NCBI GenBank assembly: GCA_050943735.1
Contig: JBMNPT010000014.1
Span: 1-36,806 of the forward strand
Source of the DNA: JBMNPT01 sp050943735
Lineage (GTDB): Bacteria > Bacillota > Clostridia > Oscillospirales > RGIG577
DNA length: 36,806 nucleotides
Reading direction: 5' to 3'
Positions within the stretch are counted from its first letter, which is position 1, and the number at the start of each line of letters is the position of its first letter. Below, in pieces: positions 27,883 to 35,700 of the stretch. Under the pieces are notes generated by a model. That model saw only the letters and a program-made list of their open reading frames with translations. It was not told the origin of the DNA and did no database searches. A program made the position numbers and the translations under genes.

Positions 27883-29012
27883 GGTTTTTCCTCCTCTCCA
27901 CTGTGAAAGCTGCCCAGAATTTTGATATAAGGCAATTCGGCCGTCAGCTGAAACAACATGGTGCGAATCCGATCCTCCAGCAGATTGCCGGTGCACTCCA
28001 CGTAAAAGATATAATTCCACGGATTTTTTCCATCGGGCCGGGAGTGAATTTCGGTGAGATTGACCCCATAATCGGCAAAAATCCCCAACACTCCCGCCAG
28101 ACTACCACTGCGATGGGGACAGGCGAATACCAGACTCACCTTGTTGTGCTGGGGTAAAACGGTGAGAAATCGGGTCACTCCCACAAACCGGGTGGCATTT
28201 CGCTTGTCGTGCTGGATGCTCCGGGCCAGAATGTCCAATCCGTATTGACGGGCAGCCTCCTCCGAACACACCGCCGCCACAGTGGGATCTTTCTGCCGGG
28301 CCACCAGACTGGCCGCCTTGGCGGTGTTGTTCACCGGTTCCTCCTGAATGCCATGCTTCCGCAGAAAACAGCTGCTCTGGGCCAGAGCCTGGGGATGGGA
28401 CCATGCCTGCCGCACCTCTTCCAGTCTGGCGCCCGGCACCCCTGCCAGGCAGTGCTCCACCGGCTTGATATACTCCCAGTTGATGTACAGCTGATGGGTT
28501 TGCAGCAGATCATAGACCTCATTGACTCCACCGGCGGTGGAATTTTCCAATGGCACCACCCCCACCTGGGCCTCCTCTGCCGCCACTGCCTGAAACACCT
28601 CCTCAAAGGTGTCCCTACGAATGATCTCTTTGTCGCCAAACAGCGCCTGCGCAGCGGCTTCTCCATAGGAACAGGGCAGTCCCGCGTAGCAGGCGGTATG
28701 CACCTCTACCGGCTGCCGGCGGCAATCCAGTGAGGGTGCCTCCCCGCATCGCAGGGTGAGTCCATATTGGTGCTGGCGGCTCACCTCCATCAACTTGTGC
28801 AGCCAACAGGCATATCCTTGCCGCATGGCAGGGGGCACCTGAGCAGTCAGCCGCTCCACCAGCGCCTCTTCCCGGTCCGGCTTCCAGATGCTGTCCCCCG
28901 TTTCCATCTTCACCCTGGCCACCTGCTCTGCCAGTTCCATGCGACGCAGAAAACAGCTGCGAATCTCATCGTCCGTCCGGTCTATCTCCTGTCTGATCTC
29001 CTCAAGCCTCAT
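27879..29012 (-). CDS. pheA: Bifunctional chorismate mutase/prephenate dehydratase (P-protein)
   Basis: Converts chorismate to prephenate and then to phenylpyruvate, committing flux to phenylalanine. It has 377 residues in three parts: an AroQ-type mutase helix bundle (1-~85, MRLEEIRQEIDRTDDEI), the prephenate dehydratase core (~103-285) with the catalytic Thr-Arg-Phe at 274-276 (NATRFVGV), and a C-terminal ACT domain (~292-368). In that domain, SLAGVLGIF and NLTEIHSRPDG correspond to the Phe-binding GALV and ESRP motifs. Feedback inhibition by Phe is thus likely. The start at 29012 lies within the end of aroC (11-nt overlap), with GGAGG upstream; its stop overlaps aroA. Confidence 0.96.
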   Translation of the reverse strand: MRLEEIRQEIDRTDDEIRSCFLRRMELAEQVARVKMETGDSIWKPDREEALVERLTAQVPPAMRQGYACWLHKLMEVSRQHQYGLTLRCGEAPSLDCRRQPVEVHTACYAGLPCSYGEAAAQALFGDKEIIRRDTFEEVFQAVAAEEAQVGVVPLENSTAGGVNEVYDLLQTHQLYINWEYIKPVEHCLAGVPGARLEEVRQAWSHPQALAQSSCFLRKHGIQEEPVNNTAKAASLVARQKDPTVAAVCSEEAARQYGLDILARSIQHDKRNATRFVGVTRFLTVLPQHNKVSLVFACPHRSGSLAGVLGIFADYGVNLTEIHSRPDGKNPWNYIFYVECTGNLLEDRIRTMLFQLTAELPYIKILGSFHSGEEEKP

Positions 29013-30096
29013 AGCCCTTCGCCTCCAAATACAAATCCAACAGCGCCACTGCAACCGCCGACTCCACCACCACCGGAGCCCGCAGCACAATGCACGGATC
29101 ATGCCGGCCCCGAATCATCAACGGCTCCACCTTTCCCGTCTGCCTGTTGAGGGTATGCTGTTCCCTTGCAATGGACGGCGTGGGCTTAAAAGCAACCCTC
29201 ACCACCAGCGGCATCCCGGTGGTAATGCCCCCCAGCACCCCTCCGTTGTGGTTGGAGGTGGTCACCGGCTGGGGCTCTCCAGGGGCATAGGGATCGTTGG
29301 CTTCACTGCCCCGCATCCGAGCCAGCCCGAAACCGTCGCCAAATTCCACCCCTTTGACCGCAGGAATGCCATAGAGTATGGACGCCACCCGGCTTTCCAC
29401 GCTCTGCAACATGGGGCTGCCAATGCCCGCTTCTAAGCCTGTGACGGCGCATTCCACAATGCCGCCCACCGAATCGCCCTCCCGGCAGGCCTGCTCCACC
29501 AGCCCCAGCATTTGCTGCCCCACCGGTTCTTCCAGCACGGGAAAAGACTGTCCGGTCAATGCCCGCAGCTGGGCAGCGGTTACCTCAACAGGGTCCAATG
29601 CCAGACGGGAACTCTCTCCAATCTGGGCAATGTGACTTCCGATGGTCACCCCACGGCGGGCCAGCGCCTGCCGACACAGGGCCCCGGCAAATACCAGCGG
29701 CGCTGTAAGCCGTCCGGAAAAATGACCGCCACCCCGGATATCATTGTGCCCCCCATACCGCTGGGCCCCGGTGAGATCGCTGTGTCCCGGACGGGGCTGT
29801 ACCCGCAGCGCTTCATAATCCCGGCTGCGCTGATCCCCATTGGCGATCAGCGCGCAGATGGGCGCGCCGGTGGTCACATTTTCCATAAGCCCACTCTGTA
29901 CCTGGGGCACATCCGCCTCCCGTCGCGCGGTGGTCAGAGGGCCCTGTCCCGGTGCCCGGCGGGCCATATCCGCCAGTATTTCGTCCCAGTCCACCGTCAC
30001 CCCCGCAGGGAACCCATCCAGCACCACGCCAATGGAAGGCCCATGAGATTCCCCAAATATACTGATTCGCAAACAATTGCCCCAGCAGCTTCCCAT
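29002..30096 (-). CDS. aroC: Chorismate synthase
   Basis: FMN-dependent final enzyme of the shikimate pathway, making chorismate from EPSP. It has 364 residues. Signatures are ISIFGESHGPSIGVVLDG (about 12-29), the SGRLTAPLVFAGALC segment near 132-146, REGDSVGGIVECAVTG (about 205-220), and a C-terminal HDPCIVLRAPVVVES motif. The ATG at 30096 is chosen because AAAGGAG lies 7 nt upstream, across the aroB stop. The N-terminus MGSCWGNCLRI has two cysteines where most homologues read SSxxGxxxKL, a small oddity. FMNH2 must come from a separate reductase. Confidence 0.96.
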   Translation of the reverse strand: MGSCWGNCLRISIFGESHGPSIGVVLDGFPAGVTVDWDEILADMARRAPGQGPLTTARREADVPQVQSGLMENVTTGAPICALIANGDQRSRDYEALRVQPRPGHSDLTGAQRYGGHNDIRGGGHFSGRLTAPLVFAGALCRQALARRGVTIGSHIAQIGESSRLALDPVEVTAAQLRALTGQSFPVLEEPVGQQMLGLVEQACREGDSVGGIVECAVTGLEAGIGSPMLQSVESRVASILYGIPAVKGVEFGDGFGLARMRGSEANDPYAPGEPQPVTTSNHNGGVLGGITTGMPLVVRVAFKPTPSIAREQHTLNRQTGKVEPLMIRGRHDPCIVLRAPVVVESAVAVALLDLYLEAKGYEA

Positions 30097-30100
30097 CTGT

Positions 30101-31177
30101 TTACTCCTTTCCCGTCTGATCCAGCGCCTGATGCATGAGCCGGCGCAGCTCCTCCACCGGCACCGGCCGCACACACACCTGCCCCGGTTTTTCTGCAAAC
30201 ACAAACCGAATGGCGTCTCCCTGCTTTTTCTTATCGGAAAGCATGGCCTCAAATACCTGCTCCACCGAATAGGGCAGCTGGGTGGGCAGTCCATATTCCT
30301 CCAGCCAGTCGGCCAACTGGCGGTGCAGGCCGGAAGGGGTAATTCCCGCCGTCTCCCCCAGCTTCATGGCGGCCACCATACCGATGGCCACCCCCTGTCC
30401 ATGGGTCACCTGGGTAAACTGAGCCACCTTTTCCACGCCATGGCCCACTGTGTGCCCAAAATTCAAAATCATCCGCAATCCGGTGTCATTTTCGTCCTGC
30501 TCCACCACCTGACGTTTGCAGTCCACACACCGGGTCACCAGCTCCTCCATGTGCCGGCGGGCCTGCCCGCCTTTGGTGAGCTCCAGCAGAGAGGCATCCC
30601 AAATGCAGCCGTATTTGATCACCTCCGCCATGCCGTCGGCGAAAATCCCCTCAGGCAAGGTGTCCAGCACCTCTGTATCAATATACACCTGATGGGGCTG
30701 GTTGAACATCCCCACCAGATTTTTCCCCTGGGGCAGGTCCACCCCGCATTTGCCGCCCACCGAGGAATCCACTTGGGCCAGCAATGTGGTAGGCACCTGA
30801 ATCAACTTCACACCCCGCAGGTAGGTTCCCGCGGCAAACCCGGTTATATCGCCTACCACACCGCCGCCCAGCGCCACCACCAGGTCGGAGCGGGTCAAGC
30901 CCTGCTGGTGCAGGGTCTGATAGATGGCCTCCACCGAGGACAGCTGTTTGTGCTCCTCACCAGCGGGCAAAATGTGGTGTCCCACCTGAGCTCCCGCCTG
31001 CCGGAAACCCACTTCCACCCGCTCCAGGTAGAGGGGCGCCACATGGCTGTCGGTCACCACACACACCCGCTGAGGTTGCAGTTCCTCCATGGCCAACGCG
31101 GGCATGTGGTCCAGCAGCCCTCCGCCGATGCGGATGCGGGAATCCCGCACACTGCCCTGTAAAATCATCTCTTTCAT
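30101..31177 (-). CDS. aroB: 3-dehydroquinate synthase
   Basis: NAD- and metal-dependent cyclisation of DAHP to 3-dehydroquinate, 358 residues. Recognised motifs are DLVVALGGGVVGDITGFAAG (about 91-110), QVPTTLLAQVDSSVGGKCGVD (about 121-141), KNLVGMFNQP (about 146-155) and the metal-binding histidines in LNFGHTVGHGVE (about 238-249) and THGQGVAIGM. Start MKEMILQG at 31177 follows GAGGTGG. It is 10 nt after aroF and 4 nt before the aroC start. The dehydroquinase (aroD/aroQ) and aroE, needed for the next steps, are not in this operon. Confidence 0.96.
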   Translation of the reverse strand: MKEMILQGSVRDSRIRIGGGLLDHMPALAMEELQPQRVCVVTDSHVAPLYLERVEVGFRQAGAQVGHHILPAGEEHKQLSSVEAIYQTLHQQGLTRSDLVVALGGGVVGDITGFAAGTYLRGVKLIQVPTTLLAQVDSSVGGKCGVDLPQGKNLVGMFNQPHQVYIDTEVLDTLPEGIFADGMAEVIKYGCIWDASLLELTKGGQARRHMEELVTRCVDCKRQVVEQDENDTGLRMILNFGHTVGHGVEKVAQFTQVTHGQGVAIGMVAAMKLGETAGITPSGLHRQLADWLEEYGLPTQLPYSVEQVFEAMLSDKKKQGDAIRFVFAEKPGQVCVRPVPVEELRRLMHQALDQTGKE

Positions 31178-31187
31178 TTCTGCCACC

Positions 31188-32201
31188 TCACAGTTCCCGT
31201 CCCACCGCCTGGGCCACCGCTTCCACCTTGCGCATGGTCTGGGCAAACAAATCGTAGGTCAGGCACTGCGCGCCGTCGCTGAGGGCGTTCTTGGGGTCGT
31301 TGTGCACCTCAATGATGAGACCGTCCGCGCCAGCAGCCACCGCAGCCAGCGAAAGGGATTCCACCATCCAGCTCATGCCGGCGGCGTGGCTGGGGTCGAT
31401 GACTACAGGCAGATGACTCAGCCGCTTGAGAGCCGGAATGGCACTGATATCCAGGGTATTGCGGGTATAGGTTTCAAAGGTGCGGATGCCCCGCTCGCAC
31501 AGAATCACCTTCTCATTGCCCTCACTCATGATGTACTCTGCCGCCATGAGGAATTCCTCATAGGTGTTGGCAAAACCCCGCTTGAGCAGTACCGGCACAT
31601 CGGTGCGGCCCAGCTCTAGCAGCAGCTCGAAGTTCTGCATGTTGCGCGCCCCCACCTGGAAGCAGTCCACCCGCCCCAGGAATTCTTCCACATGACGGGG
31701 ATTGGTGATCTCAGTGACGATGGGCAGCCCGGTCTCCGCCTTTGCAATGTTCAAAAGGTCCAGCCCCTCCGCCTTGAGGCCTTGGAAGGAATAGGGGGAA
31801 CTGCGAGGCTTCCAGGCGCCGCCCCGCAGCACCGACGCACCATGTTTCTGTACATTTTTGGCAATGCCCACAATCTGCTCACGGTTTTCCACCGAACAGG
31901 GGCCCGCCATCACCGCCAGTTTTTGCGCCCCCACCTGGGCGTTGCCAATGGATACCACACTGTTTTCAGGGTGCATCTTGCGGTTGGCCTTTTTGAAAGG
32001 CTCTTGCACCTTCATAATCCGGTCTACGTACTCGCTAAGGTACGCGGTTTTGATATCGATGGCAGTGGTATCACCCACCAGACCCAAAATGGTGGTATTT
32101 TCACCCACAATGGGATTTACCTGCACGTCATATTTGGAGAGCCACTGGGTCAACTTATCGATTTCCTCCCGGGGGGTGCCGTTTTTCATTACAATAATCA
32201 T
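31188..32201 (-). CDS. aroF: 3-deoxy-7-phosphoheptulonate (DAHP) synthase, type with N-terminal ferredoxin-like domain
   Basis: Condenses PEP and erythrose-4-phosphate, the entry step to aromatics. The 337-residue protein has an N-terminal ferredoxin-like regulatory domain (1-~70, MIIVMKNGTPREEIDKL ... YDVQVNPIVGENTTILGLVG), as in Thermotoga-type DAHP synthase, where it mediates Tyr/Phe inhibition. It is followed by the TIM barrel: MAGPCSVENREQ (about 98-109), LRGGAWKPRSSPYSFQG, LLKRGFANTYEEF and PVVIDPSHAAG with metal-binding residues. AAGGA lies 9 nt before the ATG. It is first gene of the operon and directly follows the T-box leader, so phenylalanine may act at both RNA and protein levels. 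Confidence 0.96.
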   Translation of the reverse strand: MIIVMKNGTPREEIDKLTQWLSKYDVQVNPIVGENTTILGLVGDTTAIDIKTAYLSEYVDRIMKVQEPFKKANRKMHPENSVVSIGNAQVGAQKLAVMAGPCSVENREQIVGIAKNVQKHGASVLRGGAWKPRSSPYSFQGLKAEGLDLLNIAKAETGLPIVTEITNPRHVEEFLGRVDCFQVGARNMQNFELLLELGRTDVPVLLKRGFANTYEEFLMAAEYIMSEGNEKVILCERGIRTFETYTRNTLDISAIPALKRLSHLPVVIDPSHAAGMSWMVESLSLAAVAAGADGLIIEVHNDPKNALSDGAQCLTYDLFAQTMRKVEAVAQAVGREL

Positions 32202-32274
32202 GTCAGTTCCTTCTTTCTCGGTCTATCATTGGTAAAACTGCTGCCAGCGGAAAAGCTATTGAACAAGGGGGAAT

Positions 32275-32590
32275 AAAAAAAGCTTCGTCCCTGTCTATCA
32301 AGGGACGAAGCCATTTTGCACGTATGGTTCCGTGTTACCACCCAAATTCGCAGTCAAACTGCGCACTCTTTTCAGATACGGGCCCAAAGCCGAATATCCT
32401 ATCTCTGTAACGTGAGAATCACGCCATAGCCTATCGGGCAAACGCCTTTCAGCTTGGAGCTCAAGAGGGAACTTCAGCATGCGTTTCCCAATGTCCGCTT
32501 CCAGTCATGACGGACAATCCCTGGTGGTGCCGGCAGGCTTACTTTCCTCTGTCATAGCATTTTTCGCTTTTGTTACGGCTGCGCCGTATT
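32275..32590 (-). promoter_or_regulatory. T-box riboswitch leader of the aromatic operon (probable Phe specifier UUC)
   Basis: On the minus strand the leader contains the T-box core GGGTGGTAACACGGAACC (32343-32326), a variant of AGGGTGGNACCGCG that pairs with the tRNA NCCA end. It is followed by a perfect 11-bp terminator AGGGACGAAGC/GCTTCGTCCCT (plus-strand 32282-32292, 32301-32311) and seven U. Upstream, the stem I specifier loop can be drawn with AGGAAAGTAAG on the 5' side (AGUA of the loop-E motif) and CTGAAGTTCCC on the 3' side. With the usual GAA-N-codon arrangement the specifier is TTC at 32471-32469, Phe. Reading directly after GAA would give GTT (Val), which makes no sense for this operon. 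Confidence 0.88.
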
Positions 32591-32597
32591 TGGTCTT

Positions 32598-32626
32598 ATT
32601 TTACCCCCCTGCTCCCCAGTTGTCAA
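32598..32626 (-). promoter_or_regulatory. Aromatic operon promoter
   Basis: On the minus strand, TTGACA (32626-32621), 17-bp spacer and TAAAAT (32603-32598). Transcription starts near 32591, some 390 nt before aroF. Confidence 0.82.
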
Positions 32627-32650
32627 GAAAAAATTTTTACCATACAAATA

Positions 32651-32697
32651 TATTATTTTTACTTTTTTAAGTATTATTTTTACTTTTGTGATACTAT
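32651..32697 (+). repeat. 16-bp direct repeat upstream of the tail-like gene
   Basis: TATTATTTTTACTTTT occurs at 32651-32666 and 32672-32687, offset exactly 21 bp. It is followed by a possible -10 TACTAT (32692-32697) with no good -35. It may act as UP-element-like AT-rich DNA or regulator sites. Apart from this, the interval 32627-32743 holds nothing I recognise. Confidence 0.6.
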
Positions 32698-32743
32698 GCG
32701 ACTCTATCTTTTTCTATACTGGCTGTGAAAGGAGGTGATACAG

Positions 32744-33154
32744 ATGAACCAAACCACCCATTTTGGATGGAAACTGCCCCAGCTCAATGATCCGGTGGAT
32801 ATCACCGTGCTCAACAGCAACTTTTCGGCCATGGACAACACCCTGTACCACACTGTCTATGTATCTGGCTCTTACAGCGGCGACGGCCAGGAAAACCGTA
32901 CCATTTCACTGGGCTTCACCCCCCATGCATTGCTGCTCATCAATGAAGGAGGTCGAACCAGCCTCAACGAAAACGGCTCGGAGTGGATTTACGGCGGACT
33001 GGTCCTGCCTGATTGTCCCATGGTATACAGCGGCCGTACCTATCTGGAAATTGTATCGGGCGGCTTTGCTCTGCACCAGCATCCCAATCAATCTTCCTGC
33101 TACGGCTACCTCAACTCTTCGGGAAAGAACTTCTATTACATGGCCTGGCAGTGA
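32744..33154 (+). CDS. Small protein with phage tail-fibre-like N-terminus (orphan)
   Basis: A 136-residue protein. The opening HFGWKLPQLNDPVDITVLNS followed by NFSAMDNTL resembles the start of phage tail-fibre or tail-appendage proteins (pattern: LxxPxxxDxVDIxxLNxNFxxID). The remainder, YVSGSYSGDGQENRTISLGF and the later LEIVSGGFALHQHPN, is a beta-rich region like those of tail or receptor-binding domains. No signal peptide is visible. AAAGGAGGTGAT with ATG at 32744 is an excellent start. It stands alone with its own terminator and no other phage genes, so it may be a phage relic or a domesticated tail-like protein. Function unknown. Confidence 0.7.
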   Translation: MNQTTHFGWKLPQLNDPVDITVLNSNFSAMDNTLYHTVYVSGSYSGDGQENRTISLGFTPHALLLINEGGRTSLNENGSEWIYGGLVLPDCPMVYSGRTYLEIVSGGFALHQHPNQSSCYGYLNSSGKNFYYMAWQ

Positions 33155-33170
33155 TCACACACCTTTCAAA

Positions 33171-33197
33171 ACAGACGCGATTGCGTCTGTTTTTTTG
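33171..33197 (+). terminator. Terminator after the tail-like gene
   Basis: Perfect 8-bp stem ACAGACGC/GCGTCTGT (33171-33178, 33183-33190), loop GATT, then seven T. Confidence 0.94.
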
Positions 33198-33227
33198 TGG
33201 AATGTTTTGTTAAAAACTCCTTTTTGA

Positions 33228-33256
33228 TTGCCTTTTTCTGTCAATAATGCTATAAT
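33228..33256 (+). promoter_or_regulatory. Promoter of the WG-repeat/SLH gene
   Basis: TTGCCT (33228-33233), 17-bp spacer and perfect TATAAT (33251-33256). Confidence 0.7.
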
Positions 33257-33299
33257 AATGCCATCGCAACTACCAAATTATGAAAAAGGAGTGAACTCT

Positions 33300-35147
33300 A
33301 TGAAAAAACGAATCTGCTCATGGCTATGTGCCCTTGCCATGGCAATCACAGTGATTCCCGCCGTCGGAGCTGCGGAAGACACCACTGACCGGGGCACCCT
33401 GTATTATGAGGAAATCATCGCCCCTCAGTACGATGACATCCGCCATTTCTCTGACGGTCTGGCCGCTGTAAAGAAAAATGGCAAATGGGGCTACATCGAC
33501 ACCGAAAACCAAGTGGTAGTTCCCTTCCAGTACGACATGGCCTACTCTTTCAATGAAGGACATGCCATTGTGTACAAAAAAGCAGCCTCTGGCTACGAGG
33601 ATGAATACTACGTGGAGCTGGAGCCCTTCATTGTAGATACCAAGGGCAATGTCACCTCCATCAAGTCTGAGTATCCTCTGACCATGTTCGCCGAATCTAC
33701 TGAACTGGTGGGCACCTCCAGTGAAAAGAGCTTCTACAACGGCTACGTATGCCTGCCCTGTGAAGGTGAAAACTTCCTGGTGGATACCAACGGAAACATC
33801 AAGTCCACTGATTTGTCCCCTATCCATGTGCCTACTGACGGCTACATGCCCGGCTATATGCCCGGTCTGCAATATGGCGCCGGTATCATGGATGACGAGG
33901 GCAATCTGCTGGTCAGCTTTGACAGTGCCATTTCTCAATCTGAAAATTCCGAATCCTACATAGGTGACATTCGCCCCTTCAACCAGGGCCTGGCTCCTGC
34001 CACTCTGGTCGTAGACGCCTGGGATGACGAATACTACACCTCCAACTACTCCTGGGGCTTTATGAACCCCAAGGGTCAGTGGGTGATTCAGCCTCAGTTT
34101 GAGGATTTCATTGTAAGCGACATGTATGGCTCCTACCGGGTCTTTGACGCTTTGGGTCGTGCCTGCGTGAAGAAAGACGGCAAATGGGGCGCCATCAACA
34201 AGCAGGGCCAGACCATCGTTCCCTTTGAATACGACTGGCTGATGCCCGAATCCGAAGGTTTGATGGCATTCCAGAAGAACGGCAAGGCAGGCTTCCTGGA
34301 TGCCGAAACTTTGAAGGTGGCCATTGAGGGCAACTACCTGCAGACTTCTTCTTTCAGCAACGGTTTGGCCGCAGCAGTGACCGGTGACAGCGGCGTGATC
34401 ATCGACCGAAAGGGCAATCCTGTGGAAGGCTCCGGTGATATGGCCGCGGATACCTTCTTCTATGAGAATGAACAGGGCTCCATTACCTATCTTGCTCCTT
34501 CCGAATATCTGCCCATTTCCAAAAACGGCAAATATGGCTTTGCCCATCTGGAATACACCCCCGAGCTGCCCACTCCTGACGAGATGAGCGACTGGGCCTA
34601 TGAGCAGGTGACCGCAGCCATCGAAAAGGATATGATTCCTCAGGAACTGCAAAACCTCTACCGTATGAAGATCATCCGTACCGATTTTGCTGATACCATT
34701 ATCCAGTCCATGGAAGTGATTGCCGGCAAGGATATTGAAACTCTGATCAAGGAAAAGACCGGCAAAACAGCGGACGAGTTGGCATCTTCCTATCCCTTTG
34801 TGGACACCACCTCCAGCAATGTTATTTACGCCAATGCGCTGGGTATCATCAGCGGTTATGGCGACGGCACCTTCCTTCCCTACAACAACATCAGCCGGCA
34901 GGAAGCTGCTTCCATGCTGATGCGTGCTGCCAAGGTGCTGGGTGCTGACACCACTTCTCTGCCGGACGCCGGCTTTGCGGATAGCAATAACATCGCAACC
35001 TGGGCTGCAGACGGTGTAAACTACGTGTATCAGGCAGGCGTAATGTCTGGTGTAGGTGACAACCAGTTTGATCCCACCGGCAATTACACTCGTGAGCAGA
35101 CCTTCGTGACGGTATACCGGCTGCTGCTGGCCCTCACCGAGGCTTAA
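33300..35147 (+). CDS. Secreted WG-repeat protein with C-terminal SLH domains
   Basis: A 615-residue exported surface protein. The N-terminus is a Sec signal peptide (MKKRICSWLCALAMAITVIP, AVGA) with predicted cleavage near residue 24. Then come several WG repeats, e.g. KKNGKWGYIDTENQVVVPFQYD (split as KKNGKWGYID, about 58-67), KKDGKWGAINKQGQTIVPFE in the middle, and KNGKAGFLD and KNGKYGFAHLEY later. The last ~118 residues hold two S-layer-homology-type modules (from FVDTTSSNVIYANALGIISG and from FADSNNIATWAADGVNYVYQ), which anchor proteins to cell-wall polymer. GGAG lies 9 nt before ATG 33300; an earlier in-frame start at 33228 falls inside the promoter. WG repeats usually mediate binding; the ligand is unknown. 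Confidence 0.93.
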   Translation: MKKRICSWLCALAMAITVIPAVGAAEDTTDRGTLYYEEIIAPQYDDIRHFSDGLAAVKKNGKWGYIDTENQVVVPFQYDMAYSFNEGHAIVYKKAASGYEDEYYVELEPFIVDTKGNVTSIKSEYPLTMFAESTELVGTSSEKSFYNGYVCLPCEGENFLVDTNGNIKSTDLSPIHVPTDGYMPGYMPGLQYGAGIMDDEGNLLVSFDSAISQSENSESYIGDIRPFNQGLAPATLVVDAWDDEYYTSNYSWGFMNPKGQWVIQPQFEDFIVSDMYGSYRVFDALGRACVKKDGKWGAINKQGQTIVPFEYDWLMPESEGLMAFQKNGKAGFLDAETLKVAIEGNYLQTSSFSNGLAAAVTGDSGVIIDRKGNPVEGSGDMAADTFFYENEQGSITYLAPSEYLPISKNGKYGFAHLEYTPELPTPDEMSDWAYEQVTAAIEKDMIPQELQNLYRMKIIRTDFADTIIQSMEVIAGKDIETLIKEKTGKTADELASSYPFVDTTSSNVIYANALGIISGYGDGTFLPYNNISRQEAASMLMRAAKVLGADTTSLPDAGFADSNNIATWAADGVNYVYQAGVMSGVGDNQFDPTGNYTREQTFVTVYRLLLALTEA

Positions 35148-35162
35148 ATCCCATTAAAACCC

Positions 35163-35193
35163 AAAAGGCATGGCTTTACGCCATGCCTTTTTT
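35163..35193 (+). terminator. Terminator after the WG/SLH gene
   Basis: Perfect 8-bp stem GGCATGGC/GCCATGCC (35167-35174, 35180-35187), loop TTTAC, six T. Confidence 0.95.
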
Positions 35194-35211
35194 GTGCAGC
35201 GGAGGATTGGT

Positions 35212-35649
35212 ATGAAGATTCTAATTGATGCAGACGGATGCCCGGTGGTAGATATGACGGTAGAAATAGCCCGCCTCAGAGGCGTGGAATGTGTGATTTT
35301 GTGTGATACCGCCCACACTTTTCAAAAGCCGGGAGCCACAACTGTGGTAGTTTCCAAAGGGGCGGACAGCGTGGATTTCGCGCTGGTGAACCGGGTGGAG
35401 GCCGGAGATGTGGTGGTGACCCAGGACTATGGGCTGGCGGCCATGTGTCTGGCCCGACGGGCAAGGGTGCTGAGCCAGAACGGGCTGGAGTACACCCCGG
35501 AAAACATAGACGGGCTGCTGCTGACCCGGCACCTGGCCAAAAAAGCGCGGCGGGCGGGCCAGCGGCTGAAAGGCCCGGCCCGGAGGACCGGAGAGCAGGA
35601 CGAGGCCTACCGGCAGGCTCTGGAGCGGCTGCTGGCGGAACTTCCCTGA
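35212..35649 (+). CDS. YaiI/YqxD family protein (UPF0178, PIN-like fold)
   Basis: A 145-residue protein of the YaiI/YqxD family: MKILIDADGCPVVDMTVEIA at the start (DADGCP is the family signature), VVSKGADSVDFALVNRVEAG in the middle (about 50-69) and GDVVVTQDYGLAAMCL (about 69-84). The conserved Asp residues recall PIN-type nucleases, but activity has not been established. GGAGG at 35201-35205 is 6 nt before the ATG. The gene starts only 18 nt after the upstream terminator's T-run, leaving no room for a normal promoter; it may live on readthrough or on a promoter inside the preceding gene. Its second half is visibly richer in G and C than its neighbours. Confidence 0.92.
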   Translation: MKILIDADGCPVVDMTVEIARLRGVECVILCDTAHTFQKPGATTVVVSKGADSVDFALVNRVEAGDVVVTQDYGLAAMCLARRARVLSQNGLEYTPENIDGLLLTRHLAKKARRAGQRLKGPARRTGEQDEAYRQALERLLAELP

Positions 35650-35655
35650 GGGCAT

Positions 35656-35687
35656 AAAAAAGACGTGGCCTAAGCCACGTCTTTTTT
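35656..35687. terminator. Bidirectional terminator
   Basis: Perfect 9-bp stem AGACGTGGC/GCCACGTCT (35661-35669, 35674-35682), loop CTAA, with A-run and T6 flanks. It serves both the YaiI-like gene (+) and the edge gene (-). Confidence 0.95.
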
Positions 35688-35700
35688 GCTGTGCGATAGA

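Noticed and set aside
33324..34652. 442-codon minus-strand frame
   Set aside because: Antisense of the WG-repeat/SLH gene; its apparent repeats merely mirror the WG repeats.
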